A stretch of 54,509 bases of DNA from Symbiodinium natans. Taxonomy: Eukaryota; Sar; Dinophyceae; Suessiales; Symbiodiniaceae. The notes under the pieces are model-generated. The model was not told the origin of the DNA and ran no database searches. It saw nothing but the letters and a program-made list of their open reading frames with translations. Shown one piece after another: positions 8,748 to 17,300 of the stretch; the stretch's first letter is position 1, and every line of letters starts with the position of its first letter. Location: assembly GCA_905221605.1 (NCBI GenBank), contig CAJNDS010000101.1, forward strand, positions 176,208 to 230,716. Reading direction: 5' to 3'. Position numbers and translations under genes: made by a program.

Positions 8748-9022
8748 AGGGCCGCTACTAACGATGGCTTGAGCTGTGAGCTCTGAGGTAGAGAAGAAAG
8801 AGCTGCTCTGAATGTGTCTTTGGCAGGATGACCTCAGCTGGTTGAGGCTGAGGCGAAATCCTCGATGTGAGGCGGGGCATGGCGAAACCTGAGCAGAAGC
8901 CAGGAGAGGGCAGTTGCAAGCGAATAATGCATGATGTAGATGATCAGGGGTATCACGCGTTTTCTGCACAAATTTGCGTTGTCAGTACAGTCGCCTCTAA
9001 AGAACGTAAGGAAAAGGTGGGG

Positions 9023-9051
9023 TTCGACAGGAGGGGACCTCACTCGTCGAA
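9023..9051 (-). repeat. Core hairpin 11 (end of ORF D)
   Basis: A perfect core is at 9029-9045. The arms TTCGAC (9023-9028) and GTCGAA (9046-9051) pair perfectly. The TGA in the core is the ORF D stop codon. Confidence 0.9.
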
Positions 9052-9948
9052 GTCGTCCATGTCCTGAGGGTCATCGTCTGGTGTCGGTCTGAATGCGTCT
9101 CCACAGGCCATGCATAGGTACCCCAGAACAGACTTCTTGCATTCTCTGGAGAGCCAGTGTAGCGCGAGAGGGAATTGATCTCTTTCCTGCCAGTAGCGTT
9201 GACCTGGCCTAGCCGAGAGTAGAATCGCTATCGCTTGTTGAGCAGTGAGGTGGTAGCGAACAATCAGGTAGGCACAGAGGGCAGAAGTCGAGCGATTGAT
9301 GCCCGCAAGACAATGGAACAGGATGACCATCGGTTTGGTGCGGCTGCACTCCTGGCCCTCAATTTCGTCGATCATCCTGATCCAGGTCCTGGCAAGATTT
9401 GACACCACATCATGGAAGCCTTGATCGTTCCGAGAGATGCGCACATCCGAGAGGTGGTAGCGCAAGTTGGAGATGCCCTCCATTTGGTACATGAACTGCC
9501 AATCGGCATCTGTGTCATAACTCTCCCTGAAGCGCGATGATGCGTTGAGAGTCACGATGATATCAACCTGGTGCGCTTTGAGTTCAGGTATGTCGAGAGC
9601 AGTGCGCTGGGTGCCAAGCATCAGCGTGCAGTAGTCATCACGGAACACCACCGTGGAGTCCCATTTTGGCCAGTAGGCAACTGAATTGGGGAAGGAATGA
9701 TCCGGGTGCTCGGCCATCAAGGCGCTCCATTCCGATGCCAGTCTGTGATCTTGCGTCGTCCATTGTACTCGATTGTAGAAGGCGGCCTGGGTCTGCGCGT
9801 GGATGTCGTCCATTGCTTTGTTGTCAGTGATTGATGGTTCGAAGTTGCACCGCGGTTCCGGATCCTGCATTCTGAATAGGCCATTGCGTTCAAGGCAAAC
9901 GCTGTGTTCCGGGCCTCGAAGCCTGATGTAGGGAGCAGCCAGATCCAT
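9040..9948 (-). CDS. ORF D: dual-specificity protein phosphatase
   Basis: 302 codons with an ATG at 9948, 42 bases after hairpin 12. The signature HCLAGINRS (about residues 212-220) is the HCxxGxxRS active site of cysteine-based dual-specificity phosphatases: Cys213 would be the nucleophile and Arg219 the phosphate-binding residue. The Asp in LSDVRIS (about residue 168) is a good candidate for the general acid. DIIVTLNASSRF upstream and the helix after the P-loop fit the fold. Such enzymes remove phosphate from Tyr/Ser/Thr, or in some families from RNA 5' ends or lipids; the substrate here cannot be read. The N-terminal 100 residues and the acidic tail (DDDPQDMDDFDE) are not recognised. The catalytic residues look intact. 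A phosphatase inside a retroelement-like array is unusual. Confidence 0.87.
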   Translation of the reverse strand: MDLAAPYIRLRGPEHSVCLERNGLFRMQDPEPRCNFEPSITDNKAMDDIHAQTQAAFYNRVQWTTQDHRLASEWSALMAEHPDHSFPNSVAYWPKWDSTVVFRDDYCTLMLGTQRTALDIPELKAHQVDIIVTLNASSRFRESYDTDADWQFMYQMEGISNLRYHLSDVRISRNDQGFHDVVSNLARTWIRMIDEIEGQECSRTKPMVILFHCLAGINRSTSALCAYLIVRYHLTAQQAIAILLSARPGQRYWQERDQFPLALHWLSRECKKSVLGYLCMACGDAFRPTPDDDPQDMDDFDE

Positions 9949-9990
9949 GGCGCAGGGGGCAGAGAGGGCTATTTGCCTATCTGAAATGGC

Positions 9991-10015
9991 TGTCAGGAGG
10001 AGACCTCACGCGACA
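9991..10015 (-). repeat. Core hairpin 12 (start of ORF D)
   Basis: The core is at 9995-10011 with arms TGTC/GACA. Confidence 0.8.
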
Positions 10016-10269
10016 TTGGATGGAAATGACTGGAGTCACATACACAGATGTTGCTTCAGCCTTGCGTTTGTGGGCTAAAGCAGAGTTGGTGACTGAGCGC
10101 CAAGCCTGTGAGCTCGTGACCTGAGCTGAGCTAGTCTTGAAGCACGCAGGCATCGTGCTGTGCTAAATGCGCATTGAGCCGGCCTAGAAAACCAGTCAGC
10201 TTGTTTTTGTGCCGTAGCGAGAGTTGAAAAGGTAGCTTGGGTGCTTGTGCCGGACACTTGTCCCGGCGT

Positions 10270-10302
10270 GCCGTTTCAGGAGGGGACCTCACACGAAATG
10301 GC
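10270..10302 (-). repeat. Core hairpin 13 (end of ORF C)
   Basis: The core is at 10278-10294. The arms GCCGTTTC (10270-10277) and GAAATGGC (10295-10302) pair at 7 of 8 positions. It lies 13 bases after the ORF C stop. Confidence 0.9.
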
Positions 10303-10315
10303 TGCATAGTGCAGG

Positions 10316-12202
10316 TTAGCTGAAGGCGTCCCACACATCAGCAGAGAGCGCCAGAGACGTGTCCTTAAAGATTCTCTCTGCCTTTTCTTTGCCCACCGGA
10401 GTTCGGAGCAGGGAGAAGAAGTGCTGGACAAGAGGAGGGACCTGTCGCTGATGATGCGTGAAGGCTTGTTTGGCTGCCTGGATTGCCGGCTTGTCCTCCG
10501 CCAGGTACTCTAGGGTCGAGAAGAGTCCTCGGACATGATCTGCGGTTGAAGTTGTGGCTTGTTGAGGAGCCGGAGGTGTGCGTTTGTGCCAGGCCGACGT
10601 GTCGAGAGCAAGAAAGAAGGGCAGATCCGTGCTGGAGTCCGGCGAGATTCGTCTGCCCAGGTTGGACCATCCACAGTCTCGTACATAGTATCCTAGGAGC
10701 GCCGATTTGAGTACTAGGAGAATCAGCAAGTAGCACTCGTCCATGCTGGGGCGTAGATGCGGTGGGAGGTTATCCAGCGGCTGGACCTTTTCCACCATGA
10801 TGCCGTAGGCTTGCTGAATGAGGAGATACTTCGGCGGGCCCGAGTCTCCCCGCCAGGAGGAGACCTCACTCGGCGTGGGAGACTTGGGAAACTCCAGGGG
10901 ATTGACCGCGGAAGCCACTCTGAGCTGGATAGCAAAGACGTTTGCCACCGTCGGGACCATCTCTGGGAAAACGTGTGCCAAGTCAAGTTCCGCTTCATGA
11001 GCCTGAAGTCCGTCTTGGGCCTGTTCTTCCTGGGGAGCAACAACTGAGAGTTTGAAGACCGAGTAGAATTCCCCGCCCTTGAAGTTGTATACAGCTCTGG
11101 TGACGCCCTTCATGGATGCTGTGCGGTTCAGTTTTAGAACCATGCTGACTTGCTCGTCCTGCGATTTCCGAACTTGCACGTGAACATCCAATTCCAAAGG
11201 GAATTCCTGCGGGTAGGAGTAGGGGAAGGAGTGAATGACCGCCTTGCCCTTGTCTTGTTCCTTCTTGCTTGCCACGCGAGCCTGAACTGTGGCTGCTGGA
11301 AGAACTATCACTCCTTGATGCACCGGGTAGTTCAGGAACTCGCGCGGAGGAGGAGCTGCTTGCGTAAGATTGACGACCTGGAGCTCCTCTGTGGAAGTGA
11401 GGCGCGCGATGCCTTCAAGATGGCCTGGGTCAGGAGCTGATTGTCTTGCGGGAGGAGATGGAGGTGGAGGTGGCTGCCTGATGAAGGCCTCCTTTTGTCC
11501 AACTCCTGCACCGGTGTACTGAGATGAGCGCGACTTCTTCGAGTCCGCCCAGGGTGGTATGTCGGAGTCCGACTCTTCCTTGCAGGTTTCTTTCCTGCCC
11601 ACGCCTTGGCCCGCATAGGGTTGCGGTGAGTGCTCTCGTGTTGGCTCTACCTTGAAGGTCTTCGCGTGCTCTGCCTGGAGCATAGATGAGGAGGATGGAT
11701 CTGTTTTCGCTTTCCTGTGTCCGCTCCTCGGAGGCGACCTCACGCTGGAGCCTGCCGGTCGGGAAGTTTCGACCGAGATCAAGGATAGCGAAGACAGATT
11801 CTTGTACACTTCCGAGGTAGGAAGGGCCGCTAAGTCCTCTGCAGTGAGTCCAGGCTTTTTGATTCCCAGCTCTTCTAGTCTCTTGCTTTCTTTATCCGCT
11901 TGTCTCTGGCTCGAGACCGGCCTTGTCGATTGACGGGCCATCATGCTTCTTGATATAGCACGGAGGCCCTTCTCCCAGCGGTAGTTTCTGATCTCGTCCA
12001 TTCTCTTATGCGAGATGGGGACATAGTTCGAAGGCAGCAGCCTATCAGCTTCTGTGCAGATGTTGGAGGCGAGATCGAACGAGGGCAGAGTCGAAGCTTT
12101 CGACTGTCTTTTCCGCGGGGGCATGGTCCTAGGTGCCCTGCGCTGTAGACCTAGTGGACCTTCTTTGAGCACAGAGTCTTGCCAGCGCGTAAGGTCAGAC
12201 AT
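10316..12202 (-). CDS. ORF C: large unknown protein with two in-frame hairpins
   Basis: 628 codons. The ATG at 12202 directly follows a stop codon, so the start is fixed unless there is splicing. No known domain is recognised. The first 270 residues are basic, Ser/Pro-rich and probably disordered (PPRKRQSK near residue 28; a poly-Pro run near 245). Two related segments occur, YAGQGVGRKE and YTGAGVGQKE. The C-terminal half looks folded, with alternating hydrophobic residues (LELDVHVQVRKS, SMVLKLNRT) and helices near the end. Two core hairpins lie inside: one is read as SSVRSPPRS (about residue 155) and one as PSEVSSWR (about residue 447). Both fall in linker-like regions, so the frame survives. 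An RNA-binding or particle protein is possible, but nothing proves it. Confidence 0.75.
   Translation of the reverse strand: MSDLTRWQDSVLKEGPLGLQRRAPRTMPPRKRQSKASTLPSFDLASNICTEADRLLPSNYVPISHKRMDEIRNYRWEKGLRAISRSMMARQSTRPVSSQRQADKESKRLEELGIKKPGLTAEDLAALPTSEVYKNLSSLSLISVETSRPAGSSVRSPPRSGHRKAKTDPSSSSMLQAEHAKTFKVEPTREHSPQPYAGQGVGRKETCKEESDSDIPPWADSKKSRSSQYTGAGVGQKEAFIRQPPPPPSPPARQSAPDPGHLEGIARLTSTEELQVVNLTQAAPPPREFLNYPVHQGVIVLPAATVQARVASKKEQDKGKAVIHSFPYSYPQEFPLELDVHVQVRKSQDEQVSMVLKLNRTASMKGVTRAVYNFKGGEFYSVFKLSVVAPQEEQAQDGLQAHEAELDLAHVFPEMVPTVANVFAIQLRVASAVNPLEFPKSPTPSEVSSWRGDSGPPKYLLIQQAYGIMVEKVQPLDNLPPHLRPSMDECYLLILLVLKSALLGYYVRDCGWSNLGRRISPDSSTDLPFFLALDTSAWHKRTPPAPQQATTSTADHVRGLFSTLEYLAEDKPAIQAAKQAFTHHQRQVPPLVQHFFSLLRTPVGKEKAERIFKDTSLALSADVWDAFS
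10839..10888 (-). repeat. Core hairpin 14, inside ORF C
   Basis: The core is at 10855-10871. The left arm (10839-10854) and right arm (10872-10888) pair at about 15 positions, with one bulged T and one mismatch. This is one of the longest stems in the set, and it lies inside coding sequence read as SEVSS. Confidence 0.93.
11723..11751 (-). repeat. Core hairpin 15, inside ORF C
   Basis: The core is at 11729-11745 (CGGAGGCGACCTCACGC) with arms GCTCC/GGAGC. In ORF C it is read as SVRSPP. Confidence 0.8.
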
Positions 12203-12380
12203 TTATCTCAGCAATGCACAAGGACTGGCTGAGTGCTGGGCTCGACAGTGGGGCCTGTGCAGCAATTTAGGAGCGGAGAGACATTAGATAAGTTAAGTGC
12301 TGTCATGCATTTAGGGCAGATTGTTTTAGTTGAGACTGTTGGCTCGGTCGACGGCGCGCAGCTGTGAGAACATAGCTGCG

Positions 12381-12420
12381 TTTTACCTGCAGGAGGAGAC
12401 CTCACTTGCTGGTCGCAAAA
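12381..12420 (-). repeat. Core hairpin 16 (upstream of ORF C)
   Basis: The core is at 12391-12407. The arms TTTTACCTGC (12381-12390) and the segment 12408-12420 pair with one mismatch and a 3-base interruption. It is 178 bases upstream of the ORF C ATG, further than in other cassettes; a short leader frame lies between. Confidence 0.75.
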
Positions 12421-13022
12421 AGTCGAGCTCTATCCTGCTCATAGCTACCAGTATCTGGAGCGGGCTTGTTGCACCGCCCAGGAGTCTCTACACCCGAAGC
12501 AGCAGTGCCACAGATGTCCCGGCTTGTGTCGAACACATGGAGCACTGTGGCATTGGTCGCAGCCTGCTCCGCATGATGACTGTGGTGGCGGAGGTGCCGT
12601 TGCCTTAACCAGCGCTTGGGCGACATTGGCCTGGCTTGTCGTCGGCTGGGTGTGAATGCCAGGGGTGTTCTCAATGGCAAGAATCGTGCCCTCCGGGTTG
12701 GTTGCCATGGCGTGGTGATGATGGAGGAACAGTCAGTACTGATCAATATGAGCAGAACGGCTGATGCTGAGTTAAGTTGGAGCTTCAGTCAGGCACATGG
12801 CGGAAAGTCTCTCAGCTTGTAAGCAATGCGAGAGCCTGGAGTGTGACTCGCTCTGGTCGACAGCTGACGTAAGTGTAGCTCGGCCTCAGTTGTAATGGGA
12901 GAAAGGCAGTTCGATGCAATAGTGAAGCCTGACGTGTGGTGCAGAAAAGACTTTTCCTGGCAGGCACGGTGCGCACGAGGCGGCAGAGAAGGGAGAAAGA
13001 AAAACAGGTTGACTTATCAGCG
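12421..13022. other. Spacer between ORF B and ORF C
   Basis: About 600 bases without a recognisable gene. Short frames exist on both strands but resemble nothing I know. This is the longest spacer in the array and could hold a lost or decayed cassette. Confidence 0.45.
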
Positions 13023-13066
13023 CCCTCGTTCTCTCAGGAGGGGACCTCTACACGAGAGTAGGAGGG
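13023..13066 (-). repeat. Core hairpin 17
   Basis: The core is at 13036-13053 (18 bases, with an inserted T: CCTCTACAC). The left arm (13023-13035) and right arm (13054-13066) pair at 11 of 13 positions. It lies 53 bases beyond hairpin 18, so the end of ORF B carries two hairpins. Confidence 0.9.
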
Positions 13067-13118
13067 TTGTCTGAGGCTAAGTGACTAGCTAGATCCCCCA
13101 GGAGGGCAAGGGGGCCTT

Positions 13119-13153
13119 GGACAGCTCAGGAGGGGACCTCGACTCGGGTGTCC
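13119..13153 (-). repeat. Core hairpin 18 (end of ORF B)
   Basis: The core is at 13128-13145 (18 bases, with an inserted G). The arms GGACA (13119-13123) and TGTCC (13149-13153) pair. It lies 9 bases after the ORF B stop. Confidence 0.8.
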
Positions 13154-13162
13154 TGGAAAACT

Positions 13163-14236
13163 TTAGCCCTCGTTGCCTCCTGTGCGCAGCGCTTCTAGCT
13201 GATCACGGAGGGTCTGCATCTGTGGAGACCGTCTTAGGCCCTCCCTGCGCATGGTGACCCCCACTAGGTTCCAGACTGAGTTGTTCGCTAGAAGTCGAAA
13301 GGCGTGCATTGCCTCATGGTCGTCTCCGATGGTCAGGGCCAGTTCCAGGAGGAAGGCGATGACCGGCCTTTCTTCCGTCAGGTTGGCTCGCAGCGGTCTG
13401 GACGGCCTGAACTTGGTGAGCTGTTCTTGATCTAGCTTGAGCATAGCCGCCAGGTGGGTGGAGACAACCTTGGGCGAGAGAGGAGGGCGTTGGGCATCGA
13501 TGACTACCTTCCGCTGTTTGGCGTCCCATCTCATGTAGTTCCAGTAGAAGGCAGGGTTCTCGTCCGTGTGGTGTCGACCTCGGGAGGCAAGTGCTCCTGG
13601 TAGAGAGATAAGTGCTGATTCCTTGTCCTGGTTCGTGCTGTCGTAGGCGACGTGATCGAAGCCCTGGGCTCGAGTGTGCAGCTCGTGAAGGAGACCGAGG
13701 AACAGGGCGTGGCGAACGGGCGTGCCAGGGGGGTCCTGGGGCTGGTCCGACTTCCACTGTTGCTGGATCCGTGCCAAGGAGGGAACCACACTGTTCGCTT
13801 GGTGCACCGTGGCGTAGAAGATCCATCCATGATGGTATCGCAAGGCTGTCAATTCATCCTCGTGATTCAGCAGGGCCAAGATGATGCTGGCCAAGAGGTC
13901 AGCGGTTGGTTTGACCTCCTGCTTTGATTTCTGCAGACCGTTTTGCGAGGCCCTTGGTCTGGAGCCATTACGGCGACCAGTCCTCCTGGGCCTCCTGGAC
14001 GGTGAGGGCAACCGAGTCGGCGGCATTTCCTCGTCCTGCTCCAGGTCCTTTTGCTGACGGCGCTGTTTGGGAGGCCTGTCCCTGTCGTGAGCAGGGACCA
14101 GTTCTCTGGACGTTGAACGTTCATCAGGGCCAAATGCCCGCGCAGCCATGGATGAAGCGGCAAGATGGGGGAGGTTCTTAAAGAGCACTTGGCATAGTGC
14201 AGGGTTGTTCAGCAGCTCCTGCTGGGCTTGCTCCAT
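13163..14236 (-). CDS. ORF B: basic protein of unknown function
   Basis: About 357 codons from the ATG at 14236 (MEQAQQELLNNPALCQVLFK), chosen because it is 44 bases after hairpin 19. The frame also stays open through that hairpin, giving a longer version beginning MRSPP. Residues of roughly 45-100 are strongly basic and Pro/Ser-rich (DRPPKQRRQQ, SRRPRRTGRRNGSRPR), which suggests nucleic-acid binding. The remaining 250 residues look folded and helical, with aromatic segments such as YHHGWIFYATVHQANSVV and NPAFYWNYMRWD. No known domain is recognised. It directly follows the reverse transcriptase gene: one hairpin serves both the stop of ORF A and the start of ORF B. An accessory RNA-binding protein is a reasonable guess. 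Confidence 0.72.
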   Translation of the reverse strand: MEQAQQELLNNPALCQVLFKNLPHLAASSMAARAFGPDERSTSRELVPAHDRDRPPKQRRQQKDLEQDEEMPPTRLPSPSRRPRRTGRRNGSRPRASQNGLQKSKQEVKPTADLLASIILALLNHEDELTALRYHHGWIFYATVHQANSVVPSLARIQQQWKSDQPQDPPGTPVRHALFLGLLHELHTRAQGFDHVAYDSTNQDKESALISLPGALASRGRHHTDENPAFYWNYMRWDAKQRKVVIDAQRPPLSPKVVSTHLAAMLKLDQEQLTKFRPSRPLRANLTEERPVIAFLLELALTIGDDHEAMHAFRLLANNSVWNLVGVTMRREGLRRSPQMQTLRDQLEALRTGGNEG

Positions 14237-14280
14237 AGCGCTTGGGGAGGACACGCATGGTATCACGAGTGAAATCGCTG

Positions 14281-14323
14281 CCCGTTCACCTTCAGGAGGG
14301 GACCTCACACGAAGATGAACGGG
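14281..14323 (-). repeat. Core hairpin 19 (between ORF A and ORF B)
   Basis: The core is at 14294-14310. The left arm (14281-14293) and right arm (14311-14323) pair at 12 of 13 positions. It begins 2 bases after the ORF A stop and is the clearest example of the family. Confidence 0.95.
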
Positions 14324-14325
14324 AC

Positions 14326-17300
14326 TTAACTTAAGCGTTGGAGGAGCAAAAGGTAAGCTCCTGACCCGATCTGTGCACGTTCCTCGCTCGTAGGCGAGAA
14401 GCCTGGGCTGGAGTCATCACCTACCTGGAGAGAGGGAAGCAAGGTGAAGGATCTGTAATGACCTGAGGTGGCTTCCTGCCCTATGTGAAAGAGTCCCGAG
14501 ACGGATCTGTAGCGAACAAAGGATTGAGAGTGAGGCCCGGTCCATGCAGGCAGCTGTACTTCGTCCTGCAAGCCCGTGAGTCTCCAGTGCTGCTTCGCTC
14601 CGGCATTTGTGAACCTTGGCAGAGACACAAAGATATAAGGAGGTGTATACAACAGTGCCGCCTTCGAGTCATGCGGAGAGTGCCACTCGTGCACAAAAAA
14701 GGACAGTGAATAAGCTAAGTGGGGCGCCGCTAGGGAGTCAGGCTGGGACAGCCTGGTCGGGTCGGTGCCTTCCGGGAAGGTTAGTAGAAGGGGGGAGAAG
14801 CCAGTTGAGTCGGGTATGTCTGCATCATAGACTCGCTTCCAGGGGGTACCTTGTAAGGAGCCATGGTGGTTAGCCAACAAGAACGTCAAGTACTCGAGTG
14901 CATCACTTTGCCTATTAGCAAGCCTCCAGTCTGGATGACAATGCGGGAGCGATTCTAGTGCGAGAATAGAGACTGGGTGCGAGGCCCTTGCTCGAAGTTC
15001 CCGCTGGAGAGGTTGGAGGTTCGACCAGTCCACTGAGGGGTCTTCCCTCAGAGCGCTAATCATCTGCAAGACTGAAATGGCGTAGCACAAGTTATGAGGA
15101 TTAATCAATTGTGGCATAGGCTGAGCTGCAGGAGGCGGTGGCGGAGCAGAGGCATCCAGGTCTGTCGGTGCTGGCTGAGGAGGTCCTGCGCCTAGCTGTG
15201 CAGCCTGGGAGGCACTCCCTGGGCGAAACCATCGCTGAAGCTGGCTTTGCTTGGACCTGGGATTAGGAGCCTGCAGGGTCCGCTGTTGGAACGTCTTTGG
15301 TTGGGGGGTAGCCTGTGTGGGAGATGCGTGTTGGTGTGATGTTGTCGTGCTCTGCCCGGGGTTAGGGACCGCAGGAGAAGATGCGCCAACCCCAGAGGTG
15401 GGAGGCGAGAGATGTGAGAGCTGAGTGTGTTGGAGGGACGAGTGCATTCTGGAAAGAGGGGCGTCAGGGTGCAGAAAGAAGAAGAGTTGTAATTGCTGAA
15501 TGACCGGGCACTGCTTCGTGTGTCGGGGGGCGCTCTCCACTTTCACGCCACAGGCAGGACAGGGTGACAGGCGGGTCAGCACATACATCTTAGAGGTGTT
15601 ATTCCCCGCCGAGGCTTTATAAGAGTCCCATTCTGCCCCGTGTTTCTTTGTGAGGTGGAAGGCTATTTTTGTCGTGGAGGCTATCCACGAGTCGCAGAGC
15701 AGACAGGTCCTGGTGAGTTGCTGGCCAAGGTGGCCGGTGAGGAGCTCGAGGAAGGTCTGGGTTCCGGCCTGTTGCAGCAGTTCGGTGCGCATGCGCGAAA
15801 TGAGAGGCACTGTGTCCATCTGCAAGGTAAGCTGGACCGAGGGTGCGGCAGTAGCACGGCAGTCTGACGAGGGCACGAGCTCCTGGCTGGAGGAGACCTC
15901 ACTCGCCTTGGAAGGAGCTTCGTCAGCCTGAGTGGCCGCCTCAGGTCTAGAAAGCTTGAAACCAGCCTGTCGGCAGACTCTGCGCTCAACGTGCTGTTGT
16001 AGATTATGCCAGTTTTTAAATTTCGCCTGGCAGTGCGAGCATTGAGGTAGGCCTCCCACGGAGTGCTTTAGGCGTGAGAATTCAAGGGGTGGCGGAACAG
16101 GAGCCGGATGCTTGACTGTCCGGTGTGTTCTCAGGCCCGCCGCAGTACGAAATACCTTTCCACAGCATGTGTGCATGGGCACGTCCGGAGAAGGGTCAAT
16201 GTCGGCCTCCCTGAGCAGCTTGCTGTAAGAGGCTACAATTTCCTCCGCCGTTTGCAGGGTGGAGGGAATAGTTAAGATATCTTCACGTGGCCAGGCGCCG
16301 GACTGAGTGAGGAGCGAAGAGCTCGCGTTGGCCGGCGTGGATGTTGAGCAGGAGGTGACCTCACTCGCTGGGGCTGCATTCCGGCGCTTGCGGAGAGAGT
16401 CTAGGCGCTGGGCGGAGCGATCATGAAGCTGCTGAATGGGAGAGACAAGTTTCAGACGTGCAAAAAGCGCTGCTGTAGTTTCACGAGTCTTATGCACAGG
16501 GTTGTGCGTTACCGCTCGCACCTGTCTGGCATGCCATGAGCGGAGAGCCCTTGCCCGCCTACCTGAGAGACCAACGGATTCCAGGCCAAAAGTGGCCGTG
16601 GACCAGACGGTGGCTCTCCAGACAAGCAGCCTAGATGCGGTTTTTGTCCTGCGCTTATTGTGAATGAATTTGCGCACTGTCTGCTTTTTCTTCGCCGCTC
16701 TCTCTTGTCTTAAAGAATAGGTAAGATCTTCCGGGTTTGAGTAGCTGATCATGACTCCTAGATACTTGAAGGAGTCTACCAGCTCGAAGGAAGGAAGAGA
16801 GGGGAGAGGGGGAAGAACTGAGGAATGCGAAAGCAGAATTGGCCGTCTTGGCTGCTCTGGTGCGTCTATATTCCAGACCGTGACCTTCCGGCCTGAGCGA
16901 AGCTCCTGTGACTTGAAGAGCTTCTTGGCCTGCTGTGCGTGGCGACCTGCCAGTTTAACCATGATGTTGCACTTGGCGTAATTCACTTCTAGTCCGGCTT
17001 CTTGCAGGTAGTACAGTAACAGTCTAACCATGTCATGAGCCGCATAGAGATCAGACCAGTTGTGGATGTCTCGGTGAATTACGAGGTCATCTGCGAAGCC
17101 TGTGAGGAACTGCTGTATGGGAGAGAACCCTATGTGGGTGGCCATAAGCCGGAACGCCTCCGTGATGACCAGGGAGAAGAGGGAGGGGGCCAGTTTGCAT
17201 CCTTGCTTTATACCTCTTGTGGAGGTTACTGTTTCCTGGCTTCGTCCATAGCGCAGATTATACTGGGCCTCCCTATGGAGGGATGCAACCAGCTCGACGT

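Noticed and set aside
8826-8846. Further core hairpin (GGATGACCTCAGCTGG)
   Set aside because: Only part of the core matches and no flanking arms pair.
1549-14323. True integron with attC sites
   Set aside because: The layout is similar, but no tyrosine integrase is seen, the core lacks the integron recombination sequence, and the genome looks eukaryotic.
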